43,210 nt of DNA, from the NCBI GenBank assembly GCA_019307065.1, contig JAFDKH010000040.1:1-43210 (forward strand), given 5' to 3'. This stretch comes from Deltaproteobacteria bacterium. Its GTDB lineage: Bacteria; Myxococcota; B64-G9. Shown here piece by piece: positions 6,657-15,511 of this stretch. The translations under genes were made by a program, and so were the position numbers. Under the pieces are notes generated by a model. It was given only the letters and a program-made list of their open reading frames with translations, had not been told where the DNA came from and did no database searches. Every line of letters starts with the position of its first letter. Position 1 is the stretch's first letter.

Positions 6657-8920
6657 TCCGCCTCAGCCTCTGACTCTGGGGCAGGTTCGGGTTTGGGATC
6701 CTTAACTGCGATGAACTTGTTGTACAAAAGCAGTCCGATGATGGTGACTACTCCGATAGCAGTGAAAATCAACCACAGCGTGCGCGGCTGATTCATCTCA
6801 TCGACGAACTTGACATACAGATTGGCACCGACCACGCCGCCGATACTCGAACCGATCACTCCGTACAAAAACAGATAGCCCATATACATGGCCACCCGCG
6901 ACTTGGGCGCCGTCTGGCCGACATAGGCGATGAATTTCGGATGGGCGGTCATTTCGCCGATTGAGAAGATCACGATCCCCAGCATCAGGATCCAGATCCC
7001 GGTCGAAATGGCCAGGATCGCCATGCCGATGGTTCCCATGCCGATCCCGACAATCATGGTCGGCAGAGCCTTGGTTTTTTTGACCAGGGCCGAAACCACC
7101 AACTGCAAGAGGATGATCGTAAAGGCGTTGATGACCGTGACGATCTCGATATCGAAACGCCAGGTGAAGTTGATCCCGACCGCCGAAAAGATACCATTGA
7201 TTGCCCGGTTGAGGCTGGTCGGATCGACATAGGCTCGCACGTACCACAGGACCGAATCGAACATTTGGAAATACAGCACCCAGAAGCCCGAGTAGATCAC
7301 GATCATCAGCAGGAACTTGAAGTGATCTTTGAAACGGCTCATTTCGTCGTAGCTAATTGCATACAACGACAGGACCGTCAGGCTGAGCAGGCTGCATAGA
7401 ATGCTGGCGAACAGCGACAGACCGGGCAGCAGCCAGATTGGCAGGTATAAAAACGCGAGCGCAGCGGACACATAAGCCAGCTTGCCTTTCAGGCCGGCTG
7501 CCTGGAAGGCCGCCGCCCGGCGCTGAATTATCAGGCTGCTCAGAAACAACAAGCCCACGAAAACCAGCAAGAAAGGATGTTTGTTGGCTTTCTCGGCCAG
7601 CTCGTCGATTTTACTCATTTTGAGCGTGGCCAGGCGCGGGTCGGCTTGCAGCCGTTTGTGCAATTCAGTGCGGTTTTTCTGGTATGTCTCGAGATCACGA
7701 ACTACCAGGCCGACCCGGCCGCTGGAGCGTTCTTGGATCTCGAACTCGCCGGCAATCGAGTCGAATTCGACTTCTAGAATAGTTTTTTTCACGGCCTCGT
7801 CGCGAATGCGGCCAAGCCCCTCGGTCGACATCGGCCCGATGAAACCGACTTCAGTCATAAAGGCAGCCAACTCGGCCGAGTATTCATCCAGCCGGTCGGG
7901 ATTGTACAGGGACAACACCGCCCAGGGCTTGACGCATTTGCCAGTCGAAAGCTTTGTCAACACCAGGCGGGCATCGTATTGAGTATACAATCGGGTGATT
8001 TGATCCGGGTCGATATCCGTTTTGTCGCACTTGAATTCAAAGTTGTAAAAGTCAGCCCGGCACAAGTTTGGCTCGCCTTTTACCACCAGCTTGCTGTTCT
8101 CGAGAGGATATACCCGGGCTGCGAAAGTGTGATTGACACCTGTGGTATGACTGAACTCCCAACTGCCGTAGCCCAAAAAGACCGCCAATATGAACAATAT
8201 CAGAACAACGCCCTTGATCGATTGGCGCGCCCAGGCCAGCAGCAAGATGAACGGGCTGTAGATAATCTCGAAGGCATTCGCCAGGGTTTGCAACAGACTG
8301 GTTTTTTCTTTTGCGTCTTCTTCTTTTGGTTTTGGCGGTTCTTTAAAGGCGAAGATTGTCGGCAGTATCAACACTCCGGTACCGATGGCCGAGGCGATGA
8401 ATACCCATTCCCAGCCGATGTTGTCTCTCAGAAACGGCACCAGGATCAGCGGAAAAAGAAAAGCTCCTAAGTTGATCGACCAATAGAATATCCCGAAGCC
8501 GAGAGTCGAATTGCTCTCATCGGTGCAGCGCGCAATGGTGCCGGATATAATCGGCTTGAAAGTCCCGGCCCCGATACCCATGACAACCAGCGATAGAAAC
8601 ACAGACGCGTAGCCGGTATTCTGGCTGACCAGAAAATAGCCGCCGCCCAGCAGCGAAAATGCAAACATCAGCATCCGGCGGTAGCCGAAACGGTCGGCCA
8701 AAGCGCCTGACAGAATAGGCAAGAAATACAAGAGCGGCTGAAAGGTGCCCTTGATCAGACCGATGTCTTGTTTGGCGAAATGGAGCACATCGACCATGTA
8801 GACCGACAAGACGCTCATCATGCCGTAGTAAGAGCCGCGTTCGAAAAATTCGAACACGACAACCAGCCAGAATAACTTGGGGAATTTGCTCCGAGCCTCG
8901 GCTTTTTGATCTTCGGTCAC
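6653..8920 (-). CDS. POT/PTR-family (MFS) peptide transporter with a large periplasmic insertion
   Basis: Proton-coupled oligopeptide transporters import di- and tripeptides. The family signature is visible: the ExxER motif in helix 1 (E24, E27, R28, followed by GSYYG), a GTFKP motif and FYWSINLGAF in the N-terminal bundle. The protein is 755 residues, against roughly 450-550 for typical bacterial members. The excess is a hydrophilic block of about 180 residues (about 260-440) inserted after the seventh helix, a side predicted to be periplasmic. It contains three cysteines (CRADF, FKCDK, GKCVK) and no domain I recognise. Beyond it the helices resume normally to an acidic C-terminus rich in Pro, Glu and Ala. 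The gene faces HDAC-fold gene 9020-9781 across a 99-bp divergent gap. Transport class is confident; the substrate and the role of the insertion are not known. Confidence 0.85.
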   Translation of the reverse strand: MTEDQKAEARSKFPKLFWLVVVFEFFERGSYYGMMSVLSVYMVDVLHFAKQDIGLIKGTFQPLLYFLPILSGALADRFGYRRMLMFAFSLLGGGYFLVSQNTGYASVFLSLVVMGIGAGTFKPIISGTIARCTDESNSTLGFGIFYWSINLGAFLFPLILVPFLRDNIGWEWVFIASAIGTGVLILPTIFAFKEPPKPKEEDAKEKTSLLQTLANAFEIIYSPFILLLAWARQSIKGVVLILFILAVFLGYGSWEFSHTTGVNHTFAARVYPLENSKLVVKGEPNLCRADFYNFEFKCDKTDIDPDQITRLYTQYDARLVLTKLSTGKCVKPWAVLSLYNPDRLDEYSAELAAFMTEVGFIGPMSTEGLGRIRDEAVKKTILEVEFDSIAGEFEIQERSSGRVGLVVRDLETYQKNRTELHKRLQADPRLATLKMSKIDELAEKANKHPFLLVFVGLLFLSSLIIQRRAAAFQAAGLKGKLAYVSAALAFLYLPIWLLPGLSLFASILCSLLSLTVLSLYAISYDEMSRFKDHFKFLLMIVIYSGFWVLYFQMFDSVLWYVRAYVDPTSLNRAINGIFSAVGINFTWRFDIEIVTVINAFTIILLQLVVSALVKKTKALPTMIVGIGMGTIGMAILAISTGIWILMLGIVIFSIGEMTAHPKFIAYVGQTAPKSRVAMYMGYLFLYGVIGSSIGGVVGANLYVKFVDEMNQPRTLWLIFTAIGVVTIIGLLLYNKFIAVKDPKPEPAPESEAEAD

Positions 8921-9019
8921 ATTATTCTCCGATATTATTTGCAGCCTTTATAATGGTCGGGCAGACTAGCATGTGATTGCAAGCAATTCAAATGACAGCG
9001 GAAAATAGTGGGGTAGTCC

Positions 9020-9781
9020 ATGAAAATCATCTTTCACAAAGATTTTCACAAGACCTACACAACCGATCCGGCTGCGGCCGAGGGCCGCCTGAAACCGGCT
9101 GAGAAAAAACTACGCCGGTCATTCGATTTCGTAAGCGCCCAGCCGGCCAAGCTGATCGATATCGAGCGGGTTCACACCAAAACCCATATTCGCGACGTGC
9201 AGCGAGCTACGCAAGTCTACCCACTGGCCTTATTGGCTGCCGGCGGCACTCTGCAGGCCGCCCGCCTGGCCCTGGCCGGACAGCCGGCTTTTGCGCTGGT
9301 ACGTCCGCCCGGACATCACGCCAGCCCGAATTCCTGTTGGGGCTTTTGTTATTTCAATAATATTGCCGTGGCCGTGGCGACTCTACTCGACGAAGGTTTG
9401 ATCGCAACGGCCCTGATCCTGGACATCGATCTGCATTTCGGCGACGGAACCGACAACACTTTCGATGCTCGGCAAGAGGTCGAATATCTACACCCTGAGG
9501 GCTCCAATAACAAAGACTGGCTGGCCGAATGTCGCCGCGAGCTGGATGCCGCCAAACCGGCCGACCTGATTGCCGTCAGCGCCGGTTTCGACCGGCATAT
9601 CGAAGATTGGGGCACTACTTTAGAAACCGAGTCTTACCGAACAATCGGCAGCTGGGTCAAAGACTGGGCCGAACAGCATTGCCGCAACAGAATGTTTGCC
9701 GTCTTGGAAGGCGGCTACAACCACGAGACCCTGGCCGATGCAGCCCAGGCCCTGGCCGAAGGCATGCAGGAGAGTCGCTAG
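9020..9781 (+). CDS. Histone-deacetylase-fold amidohydrolase (AcuC/HDAC superfamily)
   Basis: The protein has the arginase/deacetylase-fold signature residues: PGHHA (catalytic His99-His100), LDIDLHFGDGT (zinc ligands D137 and H139), SAGFD (third zinc ligand D191) and LEGGYN (catalytic Tyr233). All residues needed for zinc-dependent deacetylation are present. Bacterial members remove acetyl groups from acetylpolyamines, acetyl-lysine (AcuC-like) or other N-acetyl substrates; which one applies here cannot be read from the sequence. At 253 residues it is shorter than most members (300-370), mainly because loops between the D-x-D-x-H motif and the third ligand are reduced. It is cytoplasmic, with no signal peptide. 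The next gene, for a lipoprotein, begins 2 nt after its stop, indicating translational coupling. Confidence 0.88.
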   Translation: MKIIFHKDFHKTYTTDPAAAEGRLKPAEKKLRRSFDFVSAQPAKLIDIERVHTKTHIRDVQRATQVYPLALLAAGGTLQAARLALAGQPAFALVRPPGHHASPNSCWGFCYFNNIAVAVATLLDEGLIATALILDIDLHFGDGTDNTFDARQEVEYLHPEGSNNKDWLAECRRELDAAKPADLIAVSAGFDRHIEDWGTTLETESYRTIGSWVKDWAEQHCRNRMFAVLEGGYNHETLADAAQALAEGMQESR

Positions 9782-9783
9782 CC

Positions 9784-10608
9784 ATGAAATGGACTCTGCC
9801 GATTTTTTGCTTATTGATCGCCGTTATGGTCGGTTGCAGTGACACGACTATGATCAATGATGAACCGCTGGCCGATGCAGACGCCGGCTCGACTGATGCA
9901 GCCATTGATGCCGGCAATCCCGATGGGGGTCCCGACGGTCAAGCTGATGGGCAAGGCGACGGCGATATCGACGGTTATTCCGACGGGCAGAGTGACGGCT
10001 ACAGTGATGCCGACGGGTATTCCGATGGCCAGGCCGACGGTAAGGTCGATGGCTATGCCGACGGCAAGCCGGATGGCACTGGCGATCTAAACGGGGACAG
10101 CCAGCCCGCCAACGAGATCTGGGTCGAGATCGATTACTCATCTGCTTATAGCCCGCAGTCACCCGATTGGTCGTTTTCCGATACTCCCGGATGGGGACCG
10201 GCCGAGTGGGCCACCACCGGCAACACTTGGCCGGAGGCCTGGGATCGCTGGAACAATATGGCAGTCGTCGACGATCCAATTGGGCGTTCATTGGAAATCG
10301 GCCCGGGCGGCGAATTGCAGCTGATGCTCGGCTTCCATGATTTGATCTCGTATGACTCGGTCACGGTCCGCATCGAGGGTCGCAGCCGCAACTGCTGTGC
10401 CCGCGTGTTTTTCGATGTCTACAATCCCTTAAATGGCCTGGGTGATTCAAGCGAGCTGGGTCAGCAGTGGGAAGTCCAAGTGGTCGAGTTGGATATGGGC
10501 CAATGTTTCGAGATTGGTCAAGGAGTCCAGGCCGTAAGAGTCGACCCGACCAGCGGCTCAATCGCCCTGGTACGCATGCGCGTCACAATTCACAATCCGG
10601 TTTACTAG
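9784..10608 (+). CDS. Lipoprotein with an Asp/Gly-rich repeat stalk
   Basis: The 274-residue protein has a lipoprotein signal peptide (WTLPIFCLLIAVMVGC, lipidated Cys about residue 18). A low-complexity stalk follows (about 28-105) made of short DGxxDG units such as DGYSDGQ and DGQADG. The remainder (about 110-274) is a folded, Trp- and Tyr-rich domain, with a CC pair (RNCCARVF) and one more Cys, that could be a beta-sandwich; I do not recognise it. The acidic repeats could bind calcium or serve as a spacer from the membrane. The ATG at 9784 was chosen because it lies 2 nt after the deacetylase stop and begins a clean signal peptide; longer upstream starts would overlap that gene. The end of the gene overlaps the convergent DUF3857 gene by 4 nt. 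Confidence 0.82.
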   Translation: MKWTLPIFCLLIAVMVGCSDTTMINDEPLADADAGSTDAAIDAGNPDGGPDGQADGQGDGDIDGYSDGQSDGYSDADGYSDGQADGKVDGYADGKPDGTGDLNGDSQPANEIWVEIDYSSAYSPQSPDWSFSDTPGWGPAEWATTGNTWPEAWDRWNNMAVVDDPIGRSLEIGPGGELQLMLGFHDLISYDSVTVRIEGRSRNCCARVFFDVYNPLNGLGDSSELGQQWEVQVVELDMGQCFEIGQGVQAVRVDPTSGSIALVRMRVTIHNPVY

Positions 10609-12644
10609 GGTAGCTGGGCGCTTTTATCTTCCGGCGCCTCGGCGGTTGGTTCGAGCACTACCAGGGTGTTGTTCTGCTCGAGAAACTCACGTACTTGGTC
10701 ACGCAGAGCCGGATATGATTCGACCGCTACGCGACGGTTGTTAATGACAAATCTGCGTGAAATCTCTAGCGAGGTATTGTCTGAAGATTTGTATATTGTT
10801 TCTAGTCCAATTGTGAATGGTGGTTTGTCTTTCTTGTGTGAGAGTCCTTTGGGTAGGGTCGCTAGACGATAGCCCGCCGGAAACCTAATCGAGGCTTTCA
10901 GCTGATGATCGGCAACAAATGGAAACAAAACTTGGTTGGTTCGCGATTTAGCTATTAACGGCGGGGTATAAATTAGGTTAATAAATGGGGCTAACGACAT
11001 GATCATTTTGCCGTTAATTATTTTTGCATGCTTGGGAACCGCGAATTCAACCCGCATGCAGAGTGGTTGATATGGATCTTCAACATCATCGAACACGAGG
11101 TCTCTGATCTCGATGTTTTTGACCGATTTGCCAATTATTCTCGTCATTACAGCTTCTTGTTGCTGCTTGTTTGCCAGGGATAGTGCCTTTCTCAAGAGGT
11201 TGGCAGGTTCGCCGGAAAAAACAAGCTTGGTTGTCACAACTACGTCGCCCGTAGGCTCCACTTGGCCATCGACCGAGATCTTGGTTTGGTTGTCGGTGGG
11301 CTGAGATGCCGGTAAATTTTTGAGAGAAAAATAGTCTTCTTCAATCCACAAGGCCCTTCTGCCCTGAAATTGTGTGGGAAACGAATCATAAGGACGAAAA
11401 CGATCCGTCAGGTCAAATAACTTAACTCCGTCGTCGTCGAGGGCAAGAAACACATGAGTACACAACGTGAGATCGGTAACGTCATCATCAAATTCGGATT
11501 TATCAGCGTTGCTGGTGAGCACAATGGCTGTGTCGATTCCTGCTGCGTGAAGCATTAGCCAGGCAAGCGAAGCTGCCTGCTCAGCTGTTGCCATTCTGTT
11601 TTCGAGTACATTTTCTACATTGGTGTCGCCTGGGTCCATGGATGGTATAACTCCTGAAATCACACCATTATTCACGACTACGATATTCGTTTTTACCCAA
11701 TCAATGATGGTCCTGATTTTTGCACTTGAACCACCAACTCCGGTTGTTATTTTCATAACTAGCTGACGGATACTCCGAGGGCATTCTTGGTGAACAGTTA
11801 CCCACTCAAAGTAGGCAGAACTCATTTGTTCAAGAGTATATTCCGAAAACTTAGCCCACAGAACAATGGAGCTAGCCAGGTCGATCAGCGGAGGCATGAG
11901 CGGTTCTTGAATGATGGCGGGTATATTGGTTGCAGTCCAGCTAACATGTTTGTTGAACCCCACCGAACCAGTTAGGGTCTGCGTCGTCTTTTTGGGTTTG
12001 AGGTTTTGGTGATCGCGAAGCAATTTTTCGAAAGAGAAGATCTCAAAACTTCTTTCCACGATATATCTTGAAAACAGGACAGGTACATCGACATGCCCGA
12101 AGATCCACCCTGCCTCGCTTAAACCATGCGTGTATTTATACTCGATTATGTCGCTTTGGTTAAGATCTGGAAAGATTATGCGAGTTACATAAAGATTCTC
12201 TAGCTGATTACGTTTTCTGCTTTTGTGAAGAGCTGTGGTTACAATGTCAGATTTCGTTAGGGGTCTGTGTGAGCCGTCTGGTTTGTGAATTACGGCTTCG
12301 AGTTCAATAAACTTGCCTCTATGACTTATCGAAATGATGCCGAATTTTCCGGCTTCGGTTGCTGCCCGGGTGAGCAGCTTTATTTTAGCCAGCCGAGTGA
12401 ATACAAGGTTAGACGGGATATCGAGTCCTGCCGGCCCATAGTAAACCCAACCTATATCGTACAGATAAACAGCGTCATGTCCTTGCTTCAAGTGCTCTGG
12501 TACTGTAGCCGCCGCAACATCCGGGGGAATTGCAATAGAGGTATTTAACGAGCAGCCCAGATTACCGAAACCTGAAAAAAAGACGAGCGCAGCCAGCCAA
12601 ACGGAATTCGTTGGTACAGTCCCCCCCGGGATTGGTTTGGTCAT
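10605..12644 (-). CDS. DUF3857 / transglutaminase-like lipoprotein lacking the catalytic cysteine
   Basis: A signal peptide with a lipobox-like end (FGNLGC, about residue 31) suggests an outer-membrane or periplasmic lipoprotein of 679 residues. Residues about 60-250 match the DUF3857 pattern (the FTRLAKIKLLT and IIFPDLNQSDIIEYKYT segments). Residues about 300-420 match the transglutaminase-like core that normally follows, and a C-terminal beta-rich domain completes the usual architecture. In active relatives the helix start carries a conserved Cys (GDCKD type). Here that stretch reads RMATAEQAASLAWLMLHAAG, with no Cys, while a His (CTHVFLAL) and Asp (LFDLTD) remain. It is therefore probably not a transglutaminase, perhaps a binding protein. 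The gene is visibly more AT-rich than its neighbours, which hints at separate history. It lies 56 bp downstream of the MopE/SUMF1 gene on the same strand. Confidence 0.75.
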   Translation of the reverse strand: MTKPIPGGTVPTNSVWLAALVFFSGFGNLGCSLNTSIAIPPDVAAATVPEHLKQGHDAVYLYDIGWVYYGPAGLDIPSNLVFTRLAKIKLLTRAATEAGKFGIISISHRGKFIELEAVIHKPDGSHRPLTKSDIVTTALHKSRKRNQLENLYVTRIIFPDLNQSDIIEYKYTHGLSEAGWIFGHVDVPVLFSRYIVERSFEIFSFEKLLRDHQNLKPKKTTQTLTGSVGFNKHVSWTATNIPAIIQEPLMPPLIDLASSIVLWAKFSEYTLEQMSSAYFEWVTVHQECPRSIRQLVMKITTGVGGSSAKIRTIIDWVKTNIVVVNNGVISGVIPSMDPGDTNVENVLENRMATAEQAASLAWLMLHAAGIDTAIVLTSNADKSEFDDDVTDLTLCTHVFLALDDDGVKLFDLTDRFRPYDSFPTQFQGRRALWIEEDYFSLKNLPASQPTDNQTKISVDGQVEPTGDVVVTTKLVFSGEPANLLRKALSLANKQQQEAVMTRIIGKSVKNIEIRDLVFDDVEDPYQPLCMRVEFAVPKHAKIINGKMIMSLAPFINLIYTPPLIAKSRTNQVLFPFVADHQLKASIRFPAGYRLATLPKGLSHKKDKPPFTIGLETIYKSSDNTSLEISRRFVINNRRVAVESYPALRDQVREFLEQNNTLVVLEPTAEAPEDKSAQLP

Positions 12645-12673
12645 TTATTCCCCCGAACAAAAATCGTTGTTGG

Positions 12674-12692
12674 GCCCACAGATTGTGTGGGC
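12674..12692 (-). terminator. Short hairpin after the MopE/SUMF1 lipoprotein gene
   Basis: GCCCACA (12674-12680) and TGTGGGC (12686-12692) form a 7-bp perfect stem with a 5-nt loop, nine bases after the stop of the minus-strand gene. No T-run follows directly, so it may be an attenuating hairpin between two co-oriented genes instead of a strong terminator. Confidence 0.4.
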
Positions 12693-12700
12693 TTACCTCA

Positions 12701-14920
12701 TCAGGGAATCGGTACGCGGGCGCAGCGGAAGCCGAGGGACACGTTGCGCGTGCTGGGGTTGAACTGCTGGCGGTCGGTGACTTCCAGGTAATAGTCGATG
12801 CTCAAGAAGCTGCCGCCGCGGATGACCTTGGTCGAGCCCGTGTCCGGGCCGGGAGGATCGTCGGCCGGGGATGTTGCATAATAGGTGGCCGCATGCCAGT
12901 CGTTGGTCCACTCGTAGGCATTTCCGGCCAGGTTGTAGACCCCGAAAGGGCTGGTCCCGTCGTCATACATGTCCACATCGACAACATCGTCGTGGCATTG
13001 CTCTTGGGTGCAGAGTTCGACGTGGTTGGCCAGGTCGCAGGTTACCGGGGTGCGCACCTCGATGCCGTACTCGTCGGCCCCGCGGGCGGCCTTTTCCCAC
13101 TGTGCTTCAGTCGGCAGATCCTTGCCGACCCACTGGCAGTAGGTCTGGGCCTGGATCCAGGTAATATTTATGACCGGGTGCAGTCCGCGGGACTGATTCT
13201 CCCAGTAGTATTCATCGGAAAACGATGAAATCGGGATACCGTCTAAGTTGCAGGGCCCGTCAACCACGCAGCGCCGATAATCGGCCAGGGTGACCTCGTA
13301 TTTGTCCATGTAGTAGGTACCCAAGTTGACCAGGTGCTGGGGTTGTTGGTCGGGGTTGAGGACCGACTCGTCGACATCGCGGCCCATGCTGAACGCCCCG
13401 GAAGCGATCTCGATATCTTCGTCGGTTCCGGGCCCGCAGCCTTCGTTGACCGTGCCGTCGCAGTTGTTGTCCGAAGGGTCCATACAGACCTCGGCGTGGC
13501 CCTCATAGGCTTCGGGGTTGAAGTCGTTGCAGTCGGTCCCGCCGGCCACAATGGCTTCGTGGCCGTCTCCGTCGACGTCGGTCAGGTCGGTACCCGAGCA
13601 GTCTTGATCGATGCCGTCATAAGGAATTTCGGTCGCCCCGGGGTTGATCGTGGCGCGGGTAATCGCGGTACAACCCGGAACATCCTCGGTGCCGACATCG
13701 CAGCAATCCTCTTCTGCAGGGAAGGGGGCCGCGGCGGTTACAAAGTAGCCGTCGACATCCAGATCGGTTTCGTCGGTCAGCCCGTCGCAATCGTCGTCAA
13801 ACGTATTAGGAAGGTCGACCAGAACTCCCGGGTGGATATTTGGATTGCTGTCATTACACTCGGCACACTCCAGCCAGCCGTCCAGGTCCTGGTCCGGCGA
13901 GGCTGAAATGAAATCTTCATCGATCTGTCCGTTGCAGTTGTCGTCGATGTGGTTGCAGGTTTCGGTGGCCAGGGGATGGATGGTCGGATCCAGGTCGTTG
14001 CAGTCGAGACCGCCGGCGGCTATGCCGTCATGGGTGTCGCCATCGACATCCTTTAAGGCGATTCCGTCGCAATCCTCGTCGATATCATTGTACGCCCCGA
14101 AAAATTCGTCCTCGACGTTGCCCGGGAAACGATCCGCATCGTAGTCGTCGCAATCCAGACAGGCCGGTGAACCGTCGTTGTCGACATCAACTAGATCTTC
14201 GTCGGTTAATCCGTCACAATCGTCGTCTTTGTAGTTACAGCGCTCGGGTGCCCCGGGGTAGATCAATTCGTCGGTGTCGTCGCAGTCGAGTCCTTCCGGG
14301 TTGTCGTCGGTCGCGAAGCCGTCTTCGTCCTCGTCACCCTCGAGAGTACTGCTGCCATAGTCGCGCCCGTCGCAATCCTGATCGATATTGTCATAAGGGA
14401 TCTCGACCGCCCCGGGATAAATGCTGGCCGCCGTAGCCGGCGAACAGCCCAAACTCGATACTTCCATGCCTGAATCACAGCAGTCATCCCCGCCAACCAG
14501 CGTGCTCGAGTGCCCGTCGTTGTCTCCGTCGCCGTCATCCTCGAGGCCGTCACAGTCCTGATCGATGTTGTCGTAAGGGATTTCTCTGGCGTCGGGGTGT
14601 ATCGTCCGGTCACCATCATCACAGTCAGTGCCGGTGTTGCCTTCCGGATCGACCGTGTCGATTTTGTTGTAACCGTCCATGTCGGCATCGAAGGTGGCCA
14701 GACCATCGCAATTCTCGTCGACGTCGTTATACGGAATTTCCTCGGCCAGAGGATGAATCTCGGAGTTGTTGTCGTCGCAGTCGGCTAACGGGGCCCAGCC
14801 GTCCCCGTCGTTGTCGACGAAGTCGCTCGAGGTGCCGCCGCAAGAAAATACGCAAAAAGCCAATGCCAGACAAGACAATAGACACACAAACCAATGTTTA
14901 GACAGCTCAGGTCGCATCAT
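12701..14920 (-). CDS. Lipoprotein with nine MopE-type metal-binding repeats and a SUMF1-like domain
   Basis: After a lipoprotein signal (CVFSC, about residue 27), residues about 33-480 hold nine repeats of the MopE/putative metal-binding type. They follow the pattern DxDxDG...DCDD...IxPxAxE...DxxDxDCDG, where each Asp-rich loop probably binds calcium and the cysteines pair. Residues about 490-739 form a SUMF1/formylglycine-generating-enzyme-like domain: IASGAFSMG, YYMDKYEVTLADYRRC, LPTEAQWEKAARG, GNAYEWTNDW, VIRGGSF and LGFRCAR are all present. The pair of cysteines that bind copper in true FGE is absent (the segment reads GGSFLSIDYYLEVTDRQQ), so it is probably a binding domain. A consensus sigma-70 promoter lies just upstream. 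This repeat style is common in Myxococcota. Function: surface or periplasmic binding, unproven. Confidence 0.88.
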   Translation of the reverse strand: MMRPELSKHWFVCLLSCLALAFCVFSCGGTSSDFVDNDGDGWAPLADCDDNNSEIHPLAEEIPYNDVDENCDGLATFDADMDGYNKIDTVDPEGNTGTDCDDGDRTIHPDAREIPYDNIDQDCDGLEDDGDGDNDGHSSTLVGGDDCCDSGMEVSSLGCSPATAASIYPGAVEIPYDNIDQDCDGRDYGSSTLEGDEDEDGFATDDNPEGLDCDDTDELIYPGAPERCNYKDDDCDGLTDEDLVDVDNDGSPACLDCDDYDADRFPGNVEDEFFGAYNDIDEDCDGIALKDVDGDTHDGIAAGGLDCNDLDPTIHPLATETCNHIDDNCNGQIDEDFISASPDQDLDGWLECAECNDSNPNIHPGVLVDLPNTFDDDCDGLTDETDLDVDGYFVTAAAPFPAEEDCCDVGTEDVPGCTAITRATINPGATEIPYDGIDQDCSGTDLTDVDGDGHEAIVAGGTDCNDFNPEAYEGHAEVCMDPSDNNCDGTVNEGCGPGTDEDIEIASGAFSMGRDVDESVLNPDQQPQHLVNLGTYYMDKYEVTLADYRRCVVDGPCNLDGIPISSFSDEYYWENQSRGLHPVINITWIQAQTYCQWVGKDLPTEAQWEKAARGADEYGIEVRTPVTCDLANHVELCTQEQCHDDVVDVDMYDDGTSPFGVYNLAGNAYEWTNDWHAATYYATSPADDPPGPDTGSTKVIRGGSFLSIDYYLEVTDRQQFNPSTRNVSLGFRCARVPIP

Positions 14921-14955
14921 TACAAAACTCCCTCTTTAGTGTAGTCGAACGGCCC

Positions 14956-14984
14956 ATTATCACTGTGAATTAAGATTGTGTCAA
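14956..14984 (-). promoter_or_regulatory. Sigma-70-type promoter of the MopE/SUMF1 lipoprotein gene
   Basis: On the minus strand, TTGACA (14984-14979), a 17-bp spacer and GATAAT (14961-14956) give a near-consensus promoter, 36 bp before the ATG at 14920. The leader contains a good AGAGGGAG ribosome-binding site. Confidence 0.72.
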
Positions 14985-14994
14985 ATCGGAAGAC

Positions 14995-15453
14995 TCATTC
15001 CCAGTCAACTACTTCGGTAACAACTCCCTGGAGAAAAAAGACCTTTTTTTCGATGATAGATCCGCGGCCGTCATCCCTTTTGAAAAACCAGCACTCGGTC
15101 GGCAGATTGTCAATCTGACGGCGGTCGATTTCTCTGGGTTTGCCCCAGGAAAGCAAGACGGCCTGCTTGTCCATGCCCGGTATGACTCGCTGAGCCATTA
15201 TCGCATCGCGCACGTGAGCTGGAAACTTCAGCAGCCGATCGAGAATATGCAAGTCTTCGATCATTTTAGCCCGCCGGTCGGAATTATCGAGATACAAATA
15301 CTTCTCTTGCTGGCGCTCGGTCATGAATTGCTTGGATCGGTCGTAGAGCTCCTTGTCCTTTTCAGGCAGTCGCAGATACAGCTCATGCAGGTTTGCGGCA
15401 CAGCCCATGACACAAAATACCAACAACAGCAGGAAGGCTTGAATAGTTTTCAT
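14995..15453 (-). CDS. Small lipoprotein with a BamE/SmpA-like domain
   Basis: A 152-residue protein with a lipoprotein signal peptide (KTIQAFLLLLVFCVMGC). The mature part begins with a charged helical region (about residues 20-85). It ends in a small domain with the pattern GMDKQAVLLSWGKPREID...WFF, reminiscent of the BamE/SmpA/OmlA fold (GMTxxxVxxxxGxP), which acts in outer-membrane protein assembly and related processes. The match is to the fold pattern only, so the role is open. I chose the ATG at 15453 over an upstream GTG at 15474 because it starts directly at the signal peptide. It is divergent from the zinc-ribbon/glg operon, 58 bp away. Confidence 0.7.
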   Translation of the reverse strand: MKTIQAFLLLLVFCVMGCAANLHELYLRLPEKDKELYDRSKQFMTERQQEKYLYLDNSDRRAKMIEDLHILDRLLKFPAHVRDAIMAQRVIPGMDKQAVLLSWGKPREIDRRQIDNLPTECWFFKRDDGRGSIIEKKVFFLQGVVTEVVDWE

Positions 15454-15511
15454 GATTTTCTTATGATAGCGCACAGTTACTAATATGCAAGGCCAGATAA
15501 CGAGGTGTTAA

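Noticed and set aside
12611-13906. Long open frames on the plus strand across the MopE/SUMF1 gene
   Set aside because: They are antisense to a gene with clear repeats and domains; the repetitive Asp codons (GAC/GAT read backwards as GTC/ATC) keep the opposite strand open. The encoded Val/Gly/Arg-rich peptides match nothing.
13450-14800. Repeated DNA segments that could suggest a CRISPR array or satellite
   Set aside because: The repetition comes from nine diverged protein repeats with coding structure; there are no identical repeats with unique spacers.
12701-14920. SUMF1 domain as a functional formylglycine-generating enzyme
   Set aside because: The copper-binding cysteine pair is missing and no sulfatase is encoded nearby.
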